From the NCBI RefSeq assembly GCF_009765365.1, contig NZ_VTOM01000012.1:108501-172500 (forward strand): 64,000 nucleotides of DNA, in the 5' to 3' direction. The notes under the pieces were generated by a model that was not told where the DNA came from, made no database searches, and saw only the letters and a program-made list of their open reading frames with translations. Shown piece by piece: positions 39,372 through 48,417 of the stretch (the stretch's first letter is position 1; every line of letters starts with the position of its first letter). Position numbers and translations under genes: made by a program. Origin of the DNA: Antarcticirhabdus aurantiaca (GTDB taxonomy: Bacteria > Pseudomonadota > Alphaproteobacteria > Rhizobiales > Rhizobiaceae).

Positions 39372-40439
39372 GTGCCCAGCCCCCAGCTTCTCGCGAGCGT
39401 CACGGGACCTCTCGAAGCCGCGACCGTGATTCGGGGCGGCGCCGACATCGTCGACCTCAAGAACCCCGCCGACGGAGCGCTCGGCGCCGTCGAGCCCGAC
39501 ACGCTGCTGCAGACGATCCTCGCCGTCATGGGGCGCCGGCAGATCTCGGCCGTGGCGGGCAACGTGCCGCTGGAGGATGTCGAGGCCCTGGTCTCGGCCG
39601 TCGCAGCGCGGGCGAGCGCCGACTTCGTCAAGGTCGGGCTGTTTCCGGCGCGCCGCGAGGCGAGCCTGGCGGCGATCGAGGCGCTCGGGCGGCTCGCCAA
39701 CAAGCCGGACCTCGTTGCCGTCTTCTTCGCCGACGCCGATCCCGACCTGTCGCTCCTGCCGGCGCTTGCGGGTGCCGGCTTCCGAGGCGCCATGCTGGAC
39801 ACGATGACCAAGGGCGCCGGCCGCCTCCTGGACCACCGGCCGGTCCACGCGCTCGGCGCTTTCGTGGCCGAGTGCCGCGCCCTCGGCCTCCTGTCGGGTC
39901 TCGCCGGCTCGCTGGAACCGCCGGACGTGCCGCGCCTCGCGGTGCTCGGGCCGGACTTCCTCGGCTTTCGCGGCGCGCTGACGGGGGGCGGGCGCGCCGA
40001 CGAGGTGGACGAGCGCGCCGTTCGACGCATCCGCCGCCTGATCGACGCGACGACGGGCGCGGCGCCCGCCGCCGCGAACGAGACGGGAGAGCACGACCTC
40101 ATCCGCGTCACCGACTTCACGCTGCCGCTCGCGATCGGCGCCTACGCGCACGAGCGCGGCCGCGAGCAGCGCGTGCGCTTCGACGTCGAAGCCGCGATCG
40201 ACCGGATCCGGTCGGACGCGGAAGGGGTCGAGGACGTTTATTCCTACGACCTCATCCTCGATGCGATCCGGGGGCTCGCCGCGCGCGGCCACACCGATCT
40301 CGTCGAGCGGCTGGCCCTCGACCTCGCGGACGCGGTGCTCGCCGACCGACGGGTCCACGCCGTTCGCGTGCGCGTCGAGAAGCTCGATCTCGGGCCGGAC
40401 GCGGTCGGCATCGAGATCCGTCGCCGGCGCACATCCTGA
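39372..40439 (+). CDS. fusion of (5-formylfuran-3-yl)methyl phosphate synthase (MfnB, DUF556) and dihydroneopterin aldolase (FolB)
   Basis: Residues 1 to about 230 are an MfnB-type TIM barrel: LLASVTGPLEAATVIRGGA, GGADIVDLKNPADGALG with catalytic Lys30, FVKVGLF, and MLDTMTKGAGRLLD with the second lysine Lys147. In methanogens MfnB makes the furan precursor of methanofuran. From about residue 241 a FolB domain follows: IRVTDFTLPLAIGAYAHE, EQRVRFDVEA and the C-terminal VRVEKLDLGPDAVGIEIRR with the conserved Lys. FolB aldolases cleave dihydroneopterin in pterin synthesis. GTG 39372 is chosen for its CGGAG box; TTG 39351 is possible. First of three C1-cofactor genes. Confidence 0.88.
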   Translation: MPSPQLLASVTGPLEAATVIRGGADIVDLKNPADGALGAVEPDTLLQTILAVMGRRQISAVAGNVPLEDVEALVSAVAARASADFVKVGLFPARREASLAAIEALGRLANKPDLVAVFFADADPDLSLLPALAGAGFRGAMLDTMTKGAGRLLDHRPVHALGAFVAECRALGLLSGLAGSLEPPDVPRLAVLGPDFLGFRGALTGGGRADEVDERAVRRIRRLIDATTGAAPAAANETGEHDLIRVTDFTLPLAIGAYAHERGREQRVRFDVEAAIDRIRSDAEGVEDVYSYDLILDAIRGLAARGHTDLVERLALDLADAVLADRRVHAVRVRVEKLDLGPDAVGIEIRRRRTS

Positions 40440-40554
40440 GCCGCGACTGGATGCAACCCGCCGGCCCGCCCGCTGGTTGTCCGCGACGGAATGTGACAAG
40501 ACGGTGACGGCGGCAGCGCCTCGGGAGGAGGCGCCCGGCCGCTCGGGAGGCAAG

Positions 40555-41193
40555 ATGAAGGACATTCTCGTCGTGAAGATCGGCGGCAGCTCGGCCGCCT
40601 CGCCGGACCTGTCGCGGTGGATCGCGGCGGTCGAAGCCTCCTCGCGCCCGACGGTGATCGTGCCGGGCGGCGGCCCGTTCGCCAACGCCGTGCGGCGCCA
40701 TCAGGCGACGATCGGCTACGACGACGCGGCGGCGCACGAGATGGCGATCCTCGCCATGGCGCAGTTCGCCTGCGCGCTGGAAAGCCTCGGGCGGCGCCTG
40801 GAGCGGGCCGCGGACGAGGCCGCGATCGAGGCCGTTCTGGAGCGCGGCCGCATCGCGGTCTGGACCGCGCGCGGCGCCGTTCTCGACGATCCGAGCATCG
40901 AGAAGAGCTGGTCGGTGACCTCGGACACCCTCGCCGCCTGGCTCGCGCAGCGCCTGGGGGCGCGCGACCTCCTCCTCGTCAAGCGCATCGGCGTGTCCGG
41001 CTCCACCGCGATCGATGCGCTCGTCGGCGCCGACATCGTGGATCCTTCCTTCCCGCGCCACCTGGGGAGCGAGACCCGCGCCCACATCGCGGGGCCGGGC
41101 GACCTCGCCTCCGCGCCGCTGCTGCTGTCGGAGGGCGGCATGCCGGGCCGACCCGTCGAGCGCCGACGCGAAGCGATGGTCGCCGCCGAATAG
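40555..41193 (+). CDS. amino-acid-kinase-family protein, MfnE-like
   Basis: 212-residue small kinase of the aspartate/uridylate kinase superfamily. The phosphate loop VVKIGGSSA is at the N terminus, VIVPGGGPFANAVRR follows near residue 33, and WSVTSDTLAAWLAQRLGA is the nucleotide-binding segment. In the methanofuran pathway MfnE phosphorylates the aminomethylfuran phosphate to its diphosphate, and MfnE belongs to this family. The adjacent MfnB domain supports that assignment. ATG 40555 follows GGGAGG at ideal spacing. The specific substrate is inferred from context. Confidence 0.82.
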   Translation: MKDILVVKIGGSSAASPDLSRWIAAVEASSRPTVIVPGGGPFANAVRRHQATIGYDDAAAHEMAILAMAQFACALESLGRRLERAADEAAIEAVLERGRIAVWTARGAVLDDPSIEKSWSVTSDTLAAWLAQRLGARDLLLVKRIGVSGSTAIDALVGADIVDPSFPRHLGSETRAHIAGPGDLASAPLLLSEGGMPGRPVERRREAMVAAE

Positions 41194-41239
41194 ACCGGCG
41201 CTTCCGCGCGCCCGCGCGGCGCGCTATGCCGGTCGGCGC

Positions 41240-42676
41240 ATGACCGAGACCCCCAACGCTCCCGAGCGCCTCCTTTTTCTCACCGGCCACCTCGCGCGGC
41301 CGCGGCTGGAGCGCGTTCTGGCGAGCCTCGGCGACGCCGCCCTGTCCTGGTCGATCGCCGATATCGGCGTGAAGGTAGCCGCGCTCGCGACGGGCGAGAT
41401 CATCGAGCGGCGCCTCAAGGGACCGTTGGACGCCACCCGCGTGATCCTGCCCGGCCGCTGCCGCGCCGACCTCGACCGCCTGTCCGCCGTGTTCGGGGTG
41501 CCCTTCGAGCGGGGGCCGGACGAGCTCGCCGACCTGCCGGCCTGGCTCGGCCGCGCCGGCGGGCCGCCGGACCTGTCGCGCCACGACATGTGCATCTTCG
41601 CCGAGATCGTCGACGCCTCGGCGCTGAGCGTCGAGGCGATCCTCGGCAAGGCGTTGGCGATGCGCGGCGAGGGCGCCGACGTGATCGACCTCGGCTGCCT
41701 GCCGGACACGCCGTTCCCGCACCTCGAAGACGCGATCGCCGCGCTGAAGGAGGCGGGGCTAAGCGTCTCCGTCGATTCCGCCAGCCGCGAGGAGCTGGCC
41801 CGCGCGACGCGCGCCGGCGCCGACTTCCTGCTCAGCCTCACCGAGGACACGCTCGACATCGCGGGCGAAGGAGGCGCGGTGCCGGTGCTGGTGCCCGCGC
41901 GGCCGCACGACATGGCCTCGCTGGAACGGGCGATGGCGGAGGCGGAGCGACGCGGGATCGCGGCGATCGCCGACCCGATCCTCGATCCCATCCATTTCGG
42001 CTTCGCCGCCTCGCTCGCGCGCTACCACGCCCTGCGCGAGCGGCACCCGGAGGCCGAGATCATGATGGGCACGGGCAACCTCACCGAGCTCACCGATGCC
42101 GACACGTCGGGCGTCACCGCCATGCTGCTCGGGGTCTGCTCGGAGCTTTCGATCCGCAACCTCCTCGTCGTCCACGTCAGCCCGCACACGCGGCGCACCA
42201 TCGCCGAGCACGACGTGGCCCGGCGCCTGATGTACGCCGCGCGCGCCGACGGGGCCCTGCCGCGCGGCTATGGCCCCGGGCTCCTGCAGGTCCACGACGT
42301 CAGGCCCTTCTCCACGACGCCGGAGGAGATCGCCGAGCAGGCGCGGGCCGTGCGCGACCGCAACTACCGCATCGAAACGGCCGAGGACGGGGTCCACCTC
42401 TACAATCGCGAGATCCACGCGGTGGAGCGCGACGCCTTCGCCTTCTTTCCCCGCATCGAGGTCGAGGGCGACCCGGCGCACGCCTTTTATCTCGGCGCCG
42501 AGCTGCAGAAGGCCGAGATCGCCTGGCGGCTCGCCAAGCGCTACGCGCAGGACGAGCCGATCGACTGGGGCGTCGCCGCCCCGGCGCCGGCCGAGGCGAA
42601 CCGCATGCGGCTGAAGGAGGCCGGGCACACGCTGAAGGGCCGCGGCAGCGGCGCTGCGGACCGCGAGCCGGAGTGA
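41240..42676 (+). CDS. dihydropteroate-synthase-like protein (DUF6513 family), H4MPT-linked
   Basis: 478 residues. An N-terminal alpha/beta domain (LLFLTGHLARPRLERVLASL to about 150) precedes a dihydropteroate-synthase-type TIM barrel: EGADVIDLGCLPDTPFPHLE, LSVSVDSASREEL, AIADPILDPIHFGFAASLAR and IMMGTGNLTELTDADTSG. Such proteins occur in the tetrahydromethanopterin gene sets of methylotrophs and archaea and are thought to join a pterin to an aryl amine. The C-terminal 120 residues are family-specific. Third gene of the C1-cofactor group, 46 bases after the kinase; ATG 41240 has only a weak ribosome site. It converges on the AsmA-like gene. Confidence 0.83.
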   Translation: MTETPNAPERLLFLTGHLARPRLERVLASLGDAALSWSIADIGVKVAALATGEIIERRLKGPLDATRVILPGRCRADLDRLSAVFGVPFERGPDELADLPAWLGRAGGPPDLSRHDMCIFAEIVDASALSVEAILGKALAMRGEGADVIDLGCLPDTPFPHLEDAIAALKEAGLSVSVDSASREELARATRAGADFLLSLTEDTLDIAGEGGAVPVLVPARPHDMASLERAMAEAERRGIAAIADPILDPIHFGFAASLARYHALRERHPEAEIMMGTGNLTELTDADTSGVTAMLLGVCSELSIRNLLVVHVSPHTRRTIAEHDVARRLMYAARADGALPRGYGPGLLQVHDVRPFSTTPEEIAEQARAVRDRNYRIETAEDGVHLYNREIHAVERDAFAFFPRIEVEGDPAHAFYLGAELQKAEIAWRLAKRYAQDEPIDWGVAAPAPAEANRMRLKEAGHTLKGRGSGAADREPE

Positions 42677-42679
42677 GCG

Positions 42680-44506
42680 TCAGGGCGCGGGAGCGCTCGC
42701 CGCGAGTTGGCGCAAGGCGACCTGCGGCGCGGGCCAGGCGCCGGTGATCTCGACGCGGCGCGGGCCGTCCGGCGCCCAGATGCCGGCCGCGCTCCCCTCA
42801 ACCGGCGCGGCAGGCTCGAAGCGGCCGCGGAGCCCGAGATCGCCCGTTTCCGCCATCGTTCCGCGCAGCTCCAGCCGGCCGCCGGGCGCGTCGAGCACCA
42901 TGTCCTTGAGAATCGCGCGCGGGCCGGACAGGACGAGGTCCGCCGAGAGCGTGGAATAAGGAAGCGCTGCGAGCCCGGGCGCGAGCAGCGGCGCCGCCGC
43001 GGCATCGGCGGCCGGCAGCGCGGCGAGATCGAGCGTGCCGTTGCGCCCGTTCAGCCGCGCTTCCACGCGAGACCGGGAGGCGAGGTCCGCCCAGCTCGAC
43101 AAGGGCGCGTCGAGCGTGCCGTCGAGCGCCGCCTTGCCGGCGAAGCTCGGCGAGGGGATGTCCAGCGCCTGGCCGAGGGCGGCGAGATCCGCCTCGCGCA
43201 GGCCGAAGCTCCCGGTGATGCGGGGAACGGCGCGCGTCGAGTCGAGAACGAGCCGCGCCCGCGCCCGGCCGCCCAGCAGCGCCGCGTCGCCGAGGTCGAG
43301 CGTCGCGACGCCCCGCTCGAGATGCAGCGTCGCGGCGATGTCGGACACCGGCGCGGGGCCGAAGTCCGCGTCCTGCGCGGATACGCGCAGGTCGAGGTCG
43401 GCGAGGCCGAGAAAGCCGACCGCGATCGGCCGGTCGAGGCCGGCGGGGCCGGCGGGAAGCGGCGCCAGCGCGCCGACGAGCGTCCTCAGGTCGAGGTCGG
43501 CGAAGGCGAGCGAGCCGTCGAGCCGCGGCCGACCGGGCGCGCGGGCCGGACCGTCGCGCACGAGAACGAGGGCGCCGTGCCCGCGGCTGCCGGCCAAGTG
43601 CAGCTTCGCGTCGGGCAGGCTGGCGCTCGCCGCGTCGAGGCGCAGCGAGGCGTCGAGGGAAACGGGGCCGACCTCGGGCAAGGGCGGTCCGGCATGGCCG
43701 AGCCAGGCCGCGACGCGCTTCAGCGAGGGCGCCGACAGGCTCATCGCGCCCTCGAAGCGCAGGTCGGGTCCCGCCTGCGTCCGGCCGGTCAGGGAAGCGG
43801 CCAGAGCCGCCGATTCCAGCCGGCCTTCCAGGATCACGGCGCCGTCATGGGCGCGCTCGATCGAGGCTTCGAGGCTCGTGCGCTCGCCGTTCCAAAGGAA
43901 GCTTCCCTCGATGTCGGCGGCGGTGGAGAAGCGGTCGCCGGACAAGGTGAGGTCGGCCTGCGCGATGCCGCCCCGTCCGGCCGGCAGCGAGCCGTTGAGG
44001 ATCTCGATCTCGCCGACGTCGTCGAGCACGGTCAGCGCCGCCGCGGCGGCCTCGAGCCCGTCCAGCGGCCGGTCGAAAAGTGCAGGTCCCACCCCGGCGG
44101 GCGGGTCGAAGCGCGGCGTGTCGAGGCGCAGGTGCTTGATCGCGGCGGAGCCGAACAGCGCCTTCAACGGATCGAGCTCGGCGACGAGCCGGCGCACCGC
44201 GATCGTGCCGCCGTCGCCCGGCTCCAGCCAGACCTCGTCGGCGACCAGGCGCGTCTTGGGCAGGAGCGACAGGCTGACCGGCCCTTCGATCCGGACCGCT
44301 CCGCGCACGCCTTGCGAGAGCGCCGCCACGAGATCGCGCTTGGCGGCCTCGACGCCGAGGCCGAGGCGCATGCCGACGAGACCGAGCGCGCCGGCGAGCA
44401 CCACCAGGGCGAGCCCGAGCGCCGCCCAGCGCCGAACGGCGCGGCGCGGCGCCGGCATCCCTGCGCGTGCCGGAGCGGGAAGGGGCGGCAGGCCCGGTGA
44501 AGTCAT
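42680..44506 (-). CDS. AsmA-family protein
   Basis: 608-residue envelope protein with one N-terminal membrane anchor (WAALGLALVVLAGALGLVGM) and a long periplasmic part of repeated beta-strands. Family marks are VRIEGPVSLSLLPKTRLVADEVWL near the start and GRLELRGTMAETGDLGLRGRFEP near the end. AsmA-like proteins are bridge-type lipid-transfer or outer-membrane biogenesis factors. No ribosome site clearly decides the start: ATG 44506 is taken, ATG 44459 is an alternative, and the frame opens at 44599. It lies between the C1-cofactor genes and the kinase. Confidence 0.85.
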   Translation of the reverse strand: MTSPGLPPLPAPARAGMPAPRRAVRRWAALGLALVVLAGALGLVGMRLGLGVEAAKRDLVAALSQGVRGAVRIEGPVSLSLLPKTRLVADEVWLEPGDGGTIAVRRLVAELDPLKALFGSAAIKHLRLDTPRFDPPAGVGPALFDRPLDGLEAAAAALTVLDDVGEIEILNGSLPAGRGGIAQADLTLSGDRFSTAADIEGSFLWNGERTSLEASIERAHDGAVILEGRLESAALAASLTGRTQAGPDLRFEGAMSLSAPSLKRVAAWLGHAGPPLPEVGPVSLDASLRLDAASASLPDAKLHLAGSRGHGALVLVRDGPARAPGRPRLDGSLAFADLDLRTLVGALAPLPAGPAGLDRPIAVGFLGLADLDLRVSAQDADFGPAPVSDIAATLHLERGVATLDLGDAALLGGRARARLVLDSTRAVPRITGSFGLREADLAALGQALDIPSPSFAGKAALDGTLDAPLSSWADLASRSRVEARLNGRNGTLDLAALPAADAAAAPLLAPGLAALPYSTLSADLVLSGPRAILKDMVLDAPGGRLELRGTMAETGDLGLRGRFEPAAPVEGSAAGIWAPDGPRRVEITGAWPAPQVALRQLAASAPAP

Positions 44507-44650
44507 CGGCAAGCGGCTCGGATTGGGCGGGAAGGGGCGTTTTCCAGCGGGGGAAGCGGCGCCGTGACGCCCTTTGCCGCCTCCTCGTGGCGCGAGCAAG
44601 GCGGCGCGACGGGCGCCGCGATGATTATCGGCGGTGGGCGGACATTGAAA

Positions 44651-47600
44651 CTACTCAGCCGCGACGCGTTCGGCGGGAAAGGCGATCTCCACCACCGTGC
44701 CCTCGCCGGGCGTCGACGCGATCGAGAAGCGCGCGCCGTTCGCTTCGGCGATAGCCTTCGACAGCGGCAGGCCGAGGCCGGAGCCTTCCGAGCCTGCCCG
44801 GCGCTCCCCGGGCCGCTCGGCCGGTCGCACCTGGCCGAAGGGCGAGAGCGCCACCTCGATCTCCTCGCGGGACATGCCGATGCCGGTGTCGCGCACGCGC
44901 AGGATCACCTCGCCGCTGACCGAATGGCTGGTCGAGACGACGATCTGGCCGCCGGCCGGGGTGAAGCGGACGGCGTTGGCGAGGAGGTTCAGCGCGATCT
45001 GGCGGATCGAGCGCCCGTCCGCCGTCACCGCCGGAACGGAGCGCGGCAGGTTGGTGCGCACGATGACGCGGGCGCGCTGCGCCTCGGTCTGCATCAGGCC
45101 GACCGTTTCGGCGACGAGGTCGTTGATCTCGATCGCGCGCATGTCGAGCTCGAGCTTGCCCGCCTCGATCTTGGAGATGTCGAGGAGGTCGTTGACGAGG
45201 TCGAGGAGGTGGTGGCCGGAGCGCTTGATGTCGGCGAGATATTCCAGGTAGCGCTCGCTGCCGATCGGGCCGAAGGCTTCGGCCGCCATGACGTCGGCAA
45301 AGCCGATGATGGCGTTGAGCGGCGTTCTCAGCTCGTGGCTGACATTGGCGAGGAAGCGGCTCTTCTGGATGTTGGCGGCCTCGGCCCGGCGCTGGGCGAC
45401 GAGGAGGTCGCGCTCGATCCGGTCGCGCTCGCCGTCCTGGTGCATGACGGCGCACCAGCCGCGCGTCCCCGACAAGCGGCCGAGTCGGACCATCAGCGGC
45501 TGGAAGCCGCCCTTGGCCGTGCGCCCGACGACCTCGCGCGCCTCCACGAAGCCGGTCGCCGGCGCCTGGACCGACCACAGGCCCGACAGCGTGCCGATCA
45601 GCGGCTTCTGGCTTTCCAGCGCGAAGAGCGAGGAGAAGGGGCGGCCCGCCGCGTCGCCCGGCGCGATGCCGAACAGGGCGTGCGCCGCCTCGTCCATGGC
45701 CTCGATGCGGTTGGCGGTGTCGAAGACGACGAGGCCGTCCACCGTCGAATCGAGGATGGCGAGGCGGTGGGCCGCGTCGAGGACGCTCGCCTCGGCCGTG
45801 CTCGTGCCGGCCTCGGGCGCGGCCATCGTGCCGTCGGGGCTGAAGGACATCACGAGGCAGGAGCGCCCGCGCACGCTCGCCCGCTGCATGTGGACGCGCA
45901 TCGCCGAGAGCGATCCGTCGGCGCGGCGAATGGCGAGCGCGCCGGGCGCGGCGCCCTTGGCGGGCTCGGCGAAGAGGTGGGCGAGGCCGCCGGCCTCGCT
46001 CAGCGCCGAAACGCTCTCGTAGCCCGTCATCTCCAGGAATTCGGCATTGGCCGCGACGAGGGTCTCGCGCATCTGGACGAGGATCGGCAGCGGCAGGGCC
46101 GAGAAGACCGGCTCGAGGTCGCCGAGGTCGAGCGCGAGCGTTTCCTCGTCGCCCGCCGCCTCGTCGTCGGCCGCGGTGGTGCGCAGGCGCTCGCTCGCCT
46201 CGACGACGGCCTGCGACAGGCGCTCGGCGTCCGGCGATTCGGCGAGCGTCGTGCCGATGGCGCGAAAGGCGTCCACCTCGTCGGGCGTGAGAACGCCCTC
46301 GGTGCGGCCGGTCCGGCGCCGCTCTTCGAGCCGGATCACCTTGTCGGGCGCCGCGGCCTCGTTGACGGGAAGCGGAGCCGGCGTCGGCTCGGGCGCCGGA
46401 TGACCGCCGCCGGTCCGCCGGCCGAACACGGAGGAGGCCATCAGCGCGGCGCGCAGATCGTCGTGGCCGCCCTCGCGCCGGGGCGTCGGGAACAGCGGAG
46501 CCTCGTTCTCGTTCTCGGGCGTCGCCTGCGGCGCGGCTGCGTCTTCCGGCTCCTCGTCGAGCACGTGGTGGCCGCCGATGATGAGGCCGATCGCTTCGGG
46601 ATCCTCCACCCACTCGCCGGGGCGCAGGATGCCGAAGCCGCGGAAGCCGTCGAAGGCGCGGTCGCGGCCGTGGGTCGGCAGCGCCGCGAGATCCACGGGA
46701 ACCTTGCGGTCGCTGTTCTCCACGGGCCATTCGATCGAGCGGCCGGACCAGGTTTCGCGCCGGGCGAGAAGCCGTCCGAGTTCGCCGTCGGCGTCGAAGC
46801 CGTAGCTGTCCGCGATCTCGGCGAAGGGGCGCCCGATCACTGCGGCGGAGCGGGGCCCGACGGTGGCCGCGAACTCCGGCGACAGGGCGCGGAAGCGCCC
46901 CTCGGCGTCGATCTGCCAGGAAAAGCGCACCGGCCCGACGTCGAAGCGCGGGCGGAAGTCGGACAGGCCGGGTGGGTCCAGCGTCGTCTCGTCCGGCACC
47001 TTTGCTGCCTCGGTCATGCTCGTCTCGTCTTGGATGTCGGGCTGGTCGACGGGCGGCACGGCCTGGGGCTCGATCGATGCGTCGAAATCGTCGGTTTCGT
47101 CGGCAGGCGGAAGCGGAACCTCGGTCGGCGGAACGATCTCCGAAGCCGCTTCGACGGGCGGCTCCGCCTCCGCTTCGACCGCTGCTTCCGGCGCGGTGGC
47201 GGGCGCCGCGCCCCAGTTGGAATGAAGGCGGGTCCGAAGCGGCGCGGGCGCGGGCGGCGAGGCGACCGGCTCCGCCGCCTCCGGCCCCGCCAGGCTTTCG
47301 GGCTCGATCGCGGCGGGGCCGGCGCCTTGCGGCGAGAGAGCGGGCATCGTCTTGCCCTCCGCTTCCGGCACGGTCCCGGCGCCGGCGGGTTCCGGAGCGG
47401 TCGCGCGGGGCGGGGCCGCGGCCCAGGCGGACAGAAGGCCGGCCAAGGGCGCCGGCAGCCAGCTTCGGCCGAACGGCGCGCGCCGATTAGGGACGAAGCC
47501 GGCCGGACGCGGCGGGGCATGGTTGGACGGCGCCGCCGTTCGGCCGGTCGCGATGGAGGGCTCGTCCTTCGCCGGCTCGACGCGAAGGGCGACGAAGCCG

Positions 47601-48202
47601 TGGGCGAGCCGCGCGGCCGCGAGGCGCGCGCCCTCCGGATCGAGCAGCGCGCGATCCGCGCCGCCCTCCCGGAACTCGGTGATCGCGCGGCGCAGGTCGC
47701 CGATCCATTCCAGCGGAAAGCCCGGGTCGACGGCCGCGAGGCTGCCGTCGGCGTTGAGGATGGCGAGGCGGCCGTTCTCGTTGCCGCCGCCCGCTTCCCG
47801 CAGGAGCCGGACGGCCGGGTCGATCGTGGAGGCCGACGGGTCGCCCGGCAGTGCCAGGAGCACGAAGGCGTCCTCGCCCCTGTCCCCGACGACGAGGAGA
47901 TCCGCCGCGTCGAGCGGCGACGACAGGCCGCGTCCCGGCAGGCGCAGCACGAGTCGCGCCTGGCCCGAATCGGACAGCGCCCGCGCGGCCGAGCCGAGCT
48001 GGCGGGGCACCGGCAGCGCGGCGGCCCGCCGCGCGTCGGTGAGCGGCCCGGTGCCGAGGCCCAGGAGGCGCGCGCCCGCCGCGTTGGCCCAGACGAAACG
48101 CGACAGGTCCCGCATAAGGGCTGCGAGCGGCGCGTCGGCGCGGCTGCGCACGGCCTCGCTCGACAGGATGCGGAGGATGTCTGGGGCGCTCTGGCGGGTC
48201 AT
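44651..48202 (-). CDS. PAS-domain cytoplasmic histidine kinase, PdhS/PleC/DivJ-like
   Basis: 1183 residues without membrane segments. About 200-430 and 590-700 are Pro/Ala/Glu-rich linkers. A PAS-like domain lies near 430-560 (VRFSWQIDAEGRFRALSPEF), and further PAS domains fall at about 715-800 and 815-930 (LAILDSTVDGLVVFDTANRI). The HisKA box HELRTPLNAIIGFADVMAAE has its His at about 956, followed by LVNDLLDISKIEAGKLEL, very close to kinases of the DivK control system. The HATPase ends the protein (RVRDTGIGMS, GSGLGLPLSKAI). In Alphaproteobacteria such kinases govern asymmetric division through DivK and CtrA. A CtrA-type box lies 86 bases before the start. Confidence 0.88.
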   Translation of the reverse strand: MTRQSAPDILRILSSEAVRSRADAPLAALMRDLSRFVWANAAGARLLGLGTGPLTDARRAAALPVPRQLGSAARALSDSGQARLVLRLPGRGLSSPLDAADLLVVGDRGEDAFVLLALPGDPSASTIDPAVRLLREAGGGNENGRLAILNADGSLAAVDPGFPLEWIGDLRRAITEFREGGADRALLDPEGARLAAARLAHGFVALRVEPAKDEPSIATGRTAAPSNHAPPRPAGFVPNRRAPFGRSWLPAPLAGLLSAWAAAPPRATAPEPAGAGTVPEAEGKTMPALSPQGAGPAAIEPESLAGPEAAEPVASPPAPAPLRTRLHSNWGAAPATAPEAAVEAEAEPPVEAASEIVPPTEVPLPPADETDDFDASIEPQAVPPVDQPDIQDETSMTEAAKVPDETTLDPPGLSDFRPRFDVGPVRFSWQIDAEGRFRALSPEFAATVGPRSAAVIGRPFAEIADSYGFDADGELGRLLARRETWSGRSIEWPVENSDRKVPVDLAALPTHGRDRAFDGFRGFGILRPGEWVEDPEAIGLIIGGHHVLDEEPEDAAAPQATPENENEAPLFPTPRREGGHDDLRAALMASSVFGRRTGGGHPAPEPTPAPLPVNEAAAPDKVIRLEERRRTGRTEGVLTPDEVDAFRAIGTTLAESPDAERLSQAVVEASERLRTTAADDEAAGDEETLALDLGDLEPVFSALPLPILVQMRETLVAANAEFLEMTGYESVSALSEAGGLAHLFAEPAKGAAPGALAIRRADGSLSAMRVHMQRASVRGRSCLVMSFSPDGTMAAPEAGTSTAEASVLDAAHRLAILDSTVDGLVVFDTANRIEAMDEAAHALFGIAPGDAAGRPFSSLFALESQKPLIGTLSGLWSVQAPATGFVEAREVVGRTAKGGFQPLMVRLGRLSGTRGWCAVMHQDGERDRIERDLLVAQRRAEAANIQKSRFLANVSHELRTPLNAIIGFADVMAAEAFGPIGSERYLEYLADIKRSGHHLLDLVNDLLDISKIEAGKLELDMRAIEINDLVAETVGLMQTEAQRARVIVRTNLPRSVPAVTADGRSIRQIALNLLANAVRFTPAGGQIVVSTSHSVSGEVILRVRDTGIGMSREEIEVALSPFGQVRPAERPGERRAGSEGSGLGLPLSKAIAEANGARFSIASTPGEGTVVEIAFPAERVAAE

Positions 48203-48287
48203 GGGCGGCGGCTGGTCATGCGTGCGGTTCCGGCGGTCCGTCCATAAGCGGATCTGGCGGGCCCGCGCGAAAACGACGAGAGGACCC

Positions 48288-48302
48288 TTAACGGATCTTT
48301 AA
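48288..48302. promoter_or_regulatory. CtrA-like binding box upstream of the PdhS-like kinase
   Basis: TTAACGGATCTTTAA is an exact TTAA-N7-TTAA site, the full CtrA consensus spacing, 86 bases upstream of the kinase start. A further TTAA half-site (AGGGTTAA) lies about 55 bases to the right. Being nearly symmetric, it could serve either direction. Confidence 0.6.
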
Positions 48303-48388
48303 TAAAGGCGAGGCCGGTCCAAATCCAGAACGAGCGACGGTATCGATGGTCGGAAGGGTTAATGCGGCCTCGGTCCACAGCGTTCATG

Positions 48389-48417
48389 TTGCAGTGCACA
48401 AAAGATGTTGCTATGTA
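48389..48417 (+). promoter_or_regulatory. probable sigma-70-type promoter and TGC-rich motif before the phasin gene
   Basis: TTGCAG, a 17-base spacer and TATGTA form a plausible -35/-10 pair 79 bases before the phasin start. The same stretch contains TTGCAGTGCAC and TTGC...GCAA repeats, similar to TGC-rich sites recognised by the PHB-responsive repressor PhaR. Both readings rest on motif resemblance. Confidence 0.5.

Noticed and set aside
37884..40685. 933-codon minus-strand frame running over the binding protein and the mfnB-folB gene
   Set aside because: Only the part from GTG 39170 downward encodes a recognisable protein; the rest is the antisense of the MfnB-FolB fusion.
44564..48247. 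1227-codon open frame on the plus strand opposite the PdhS-like kinase
   Set aside because: Its translation is a low-complexity mix of Arg, Gly, Ala, Glu and Asp. It is the antisense shadow of a clearly recognisable kinase in GC-rich DNA.
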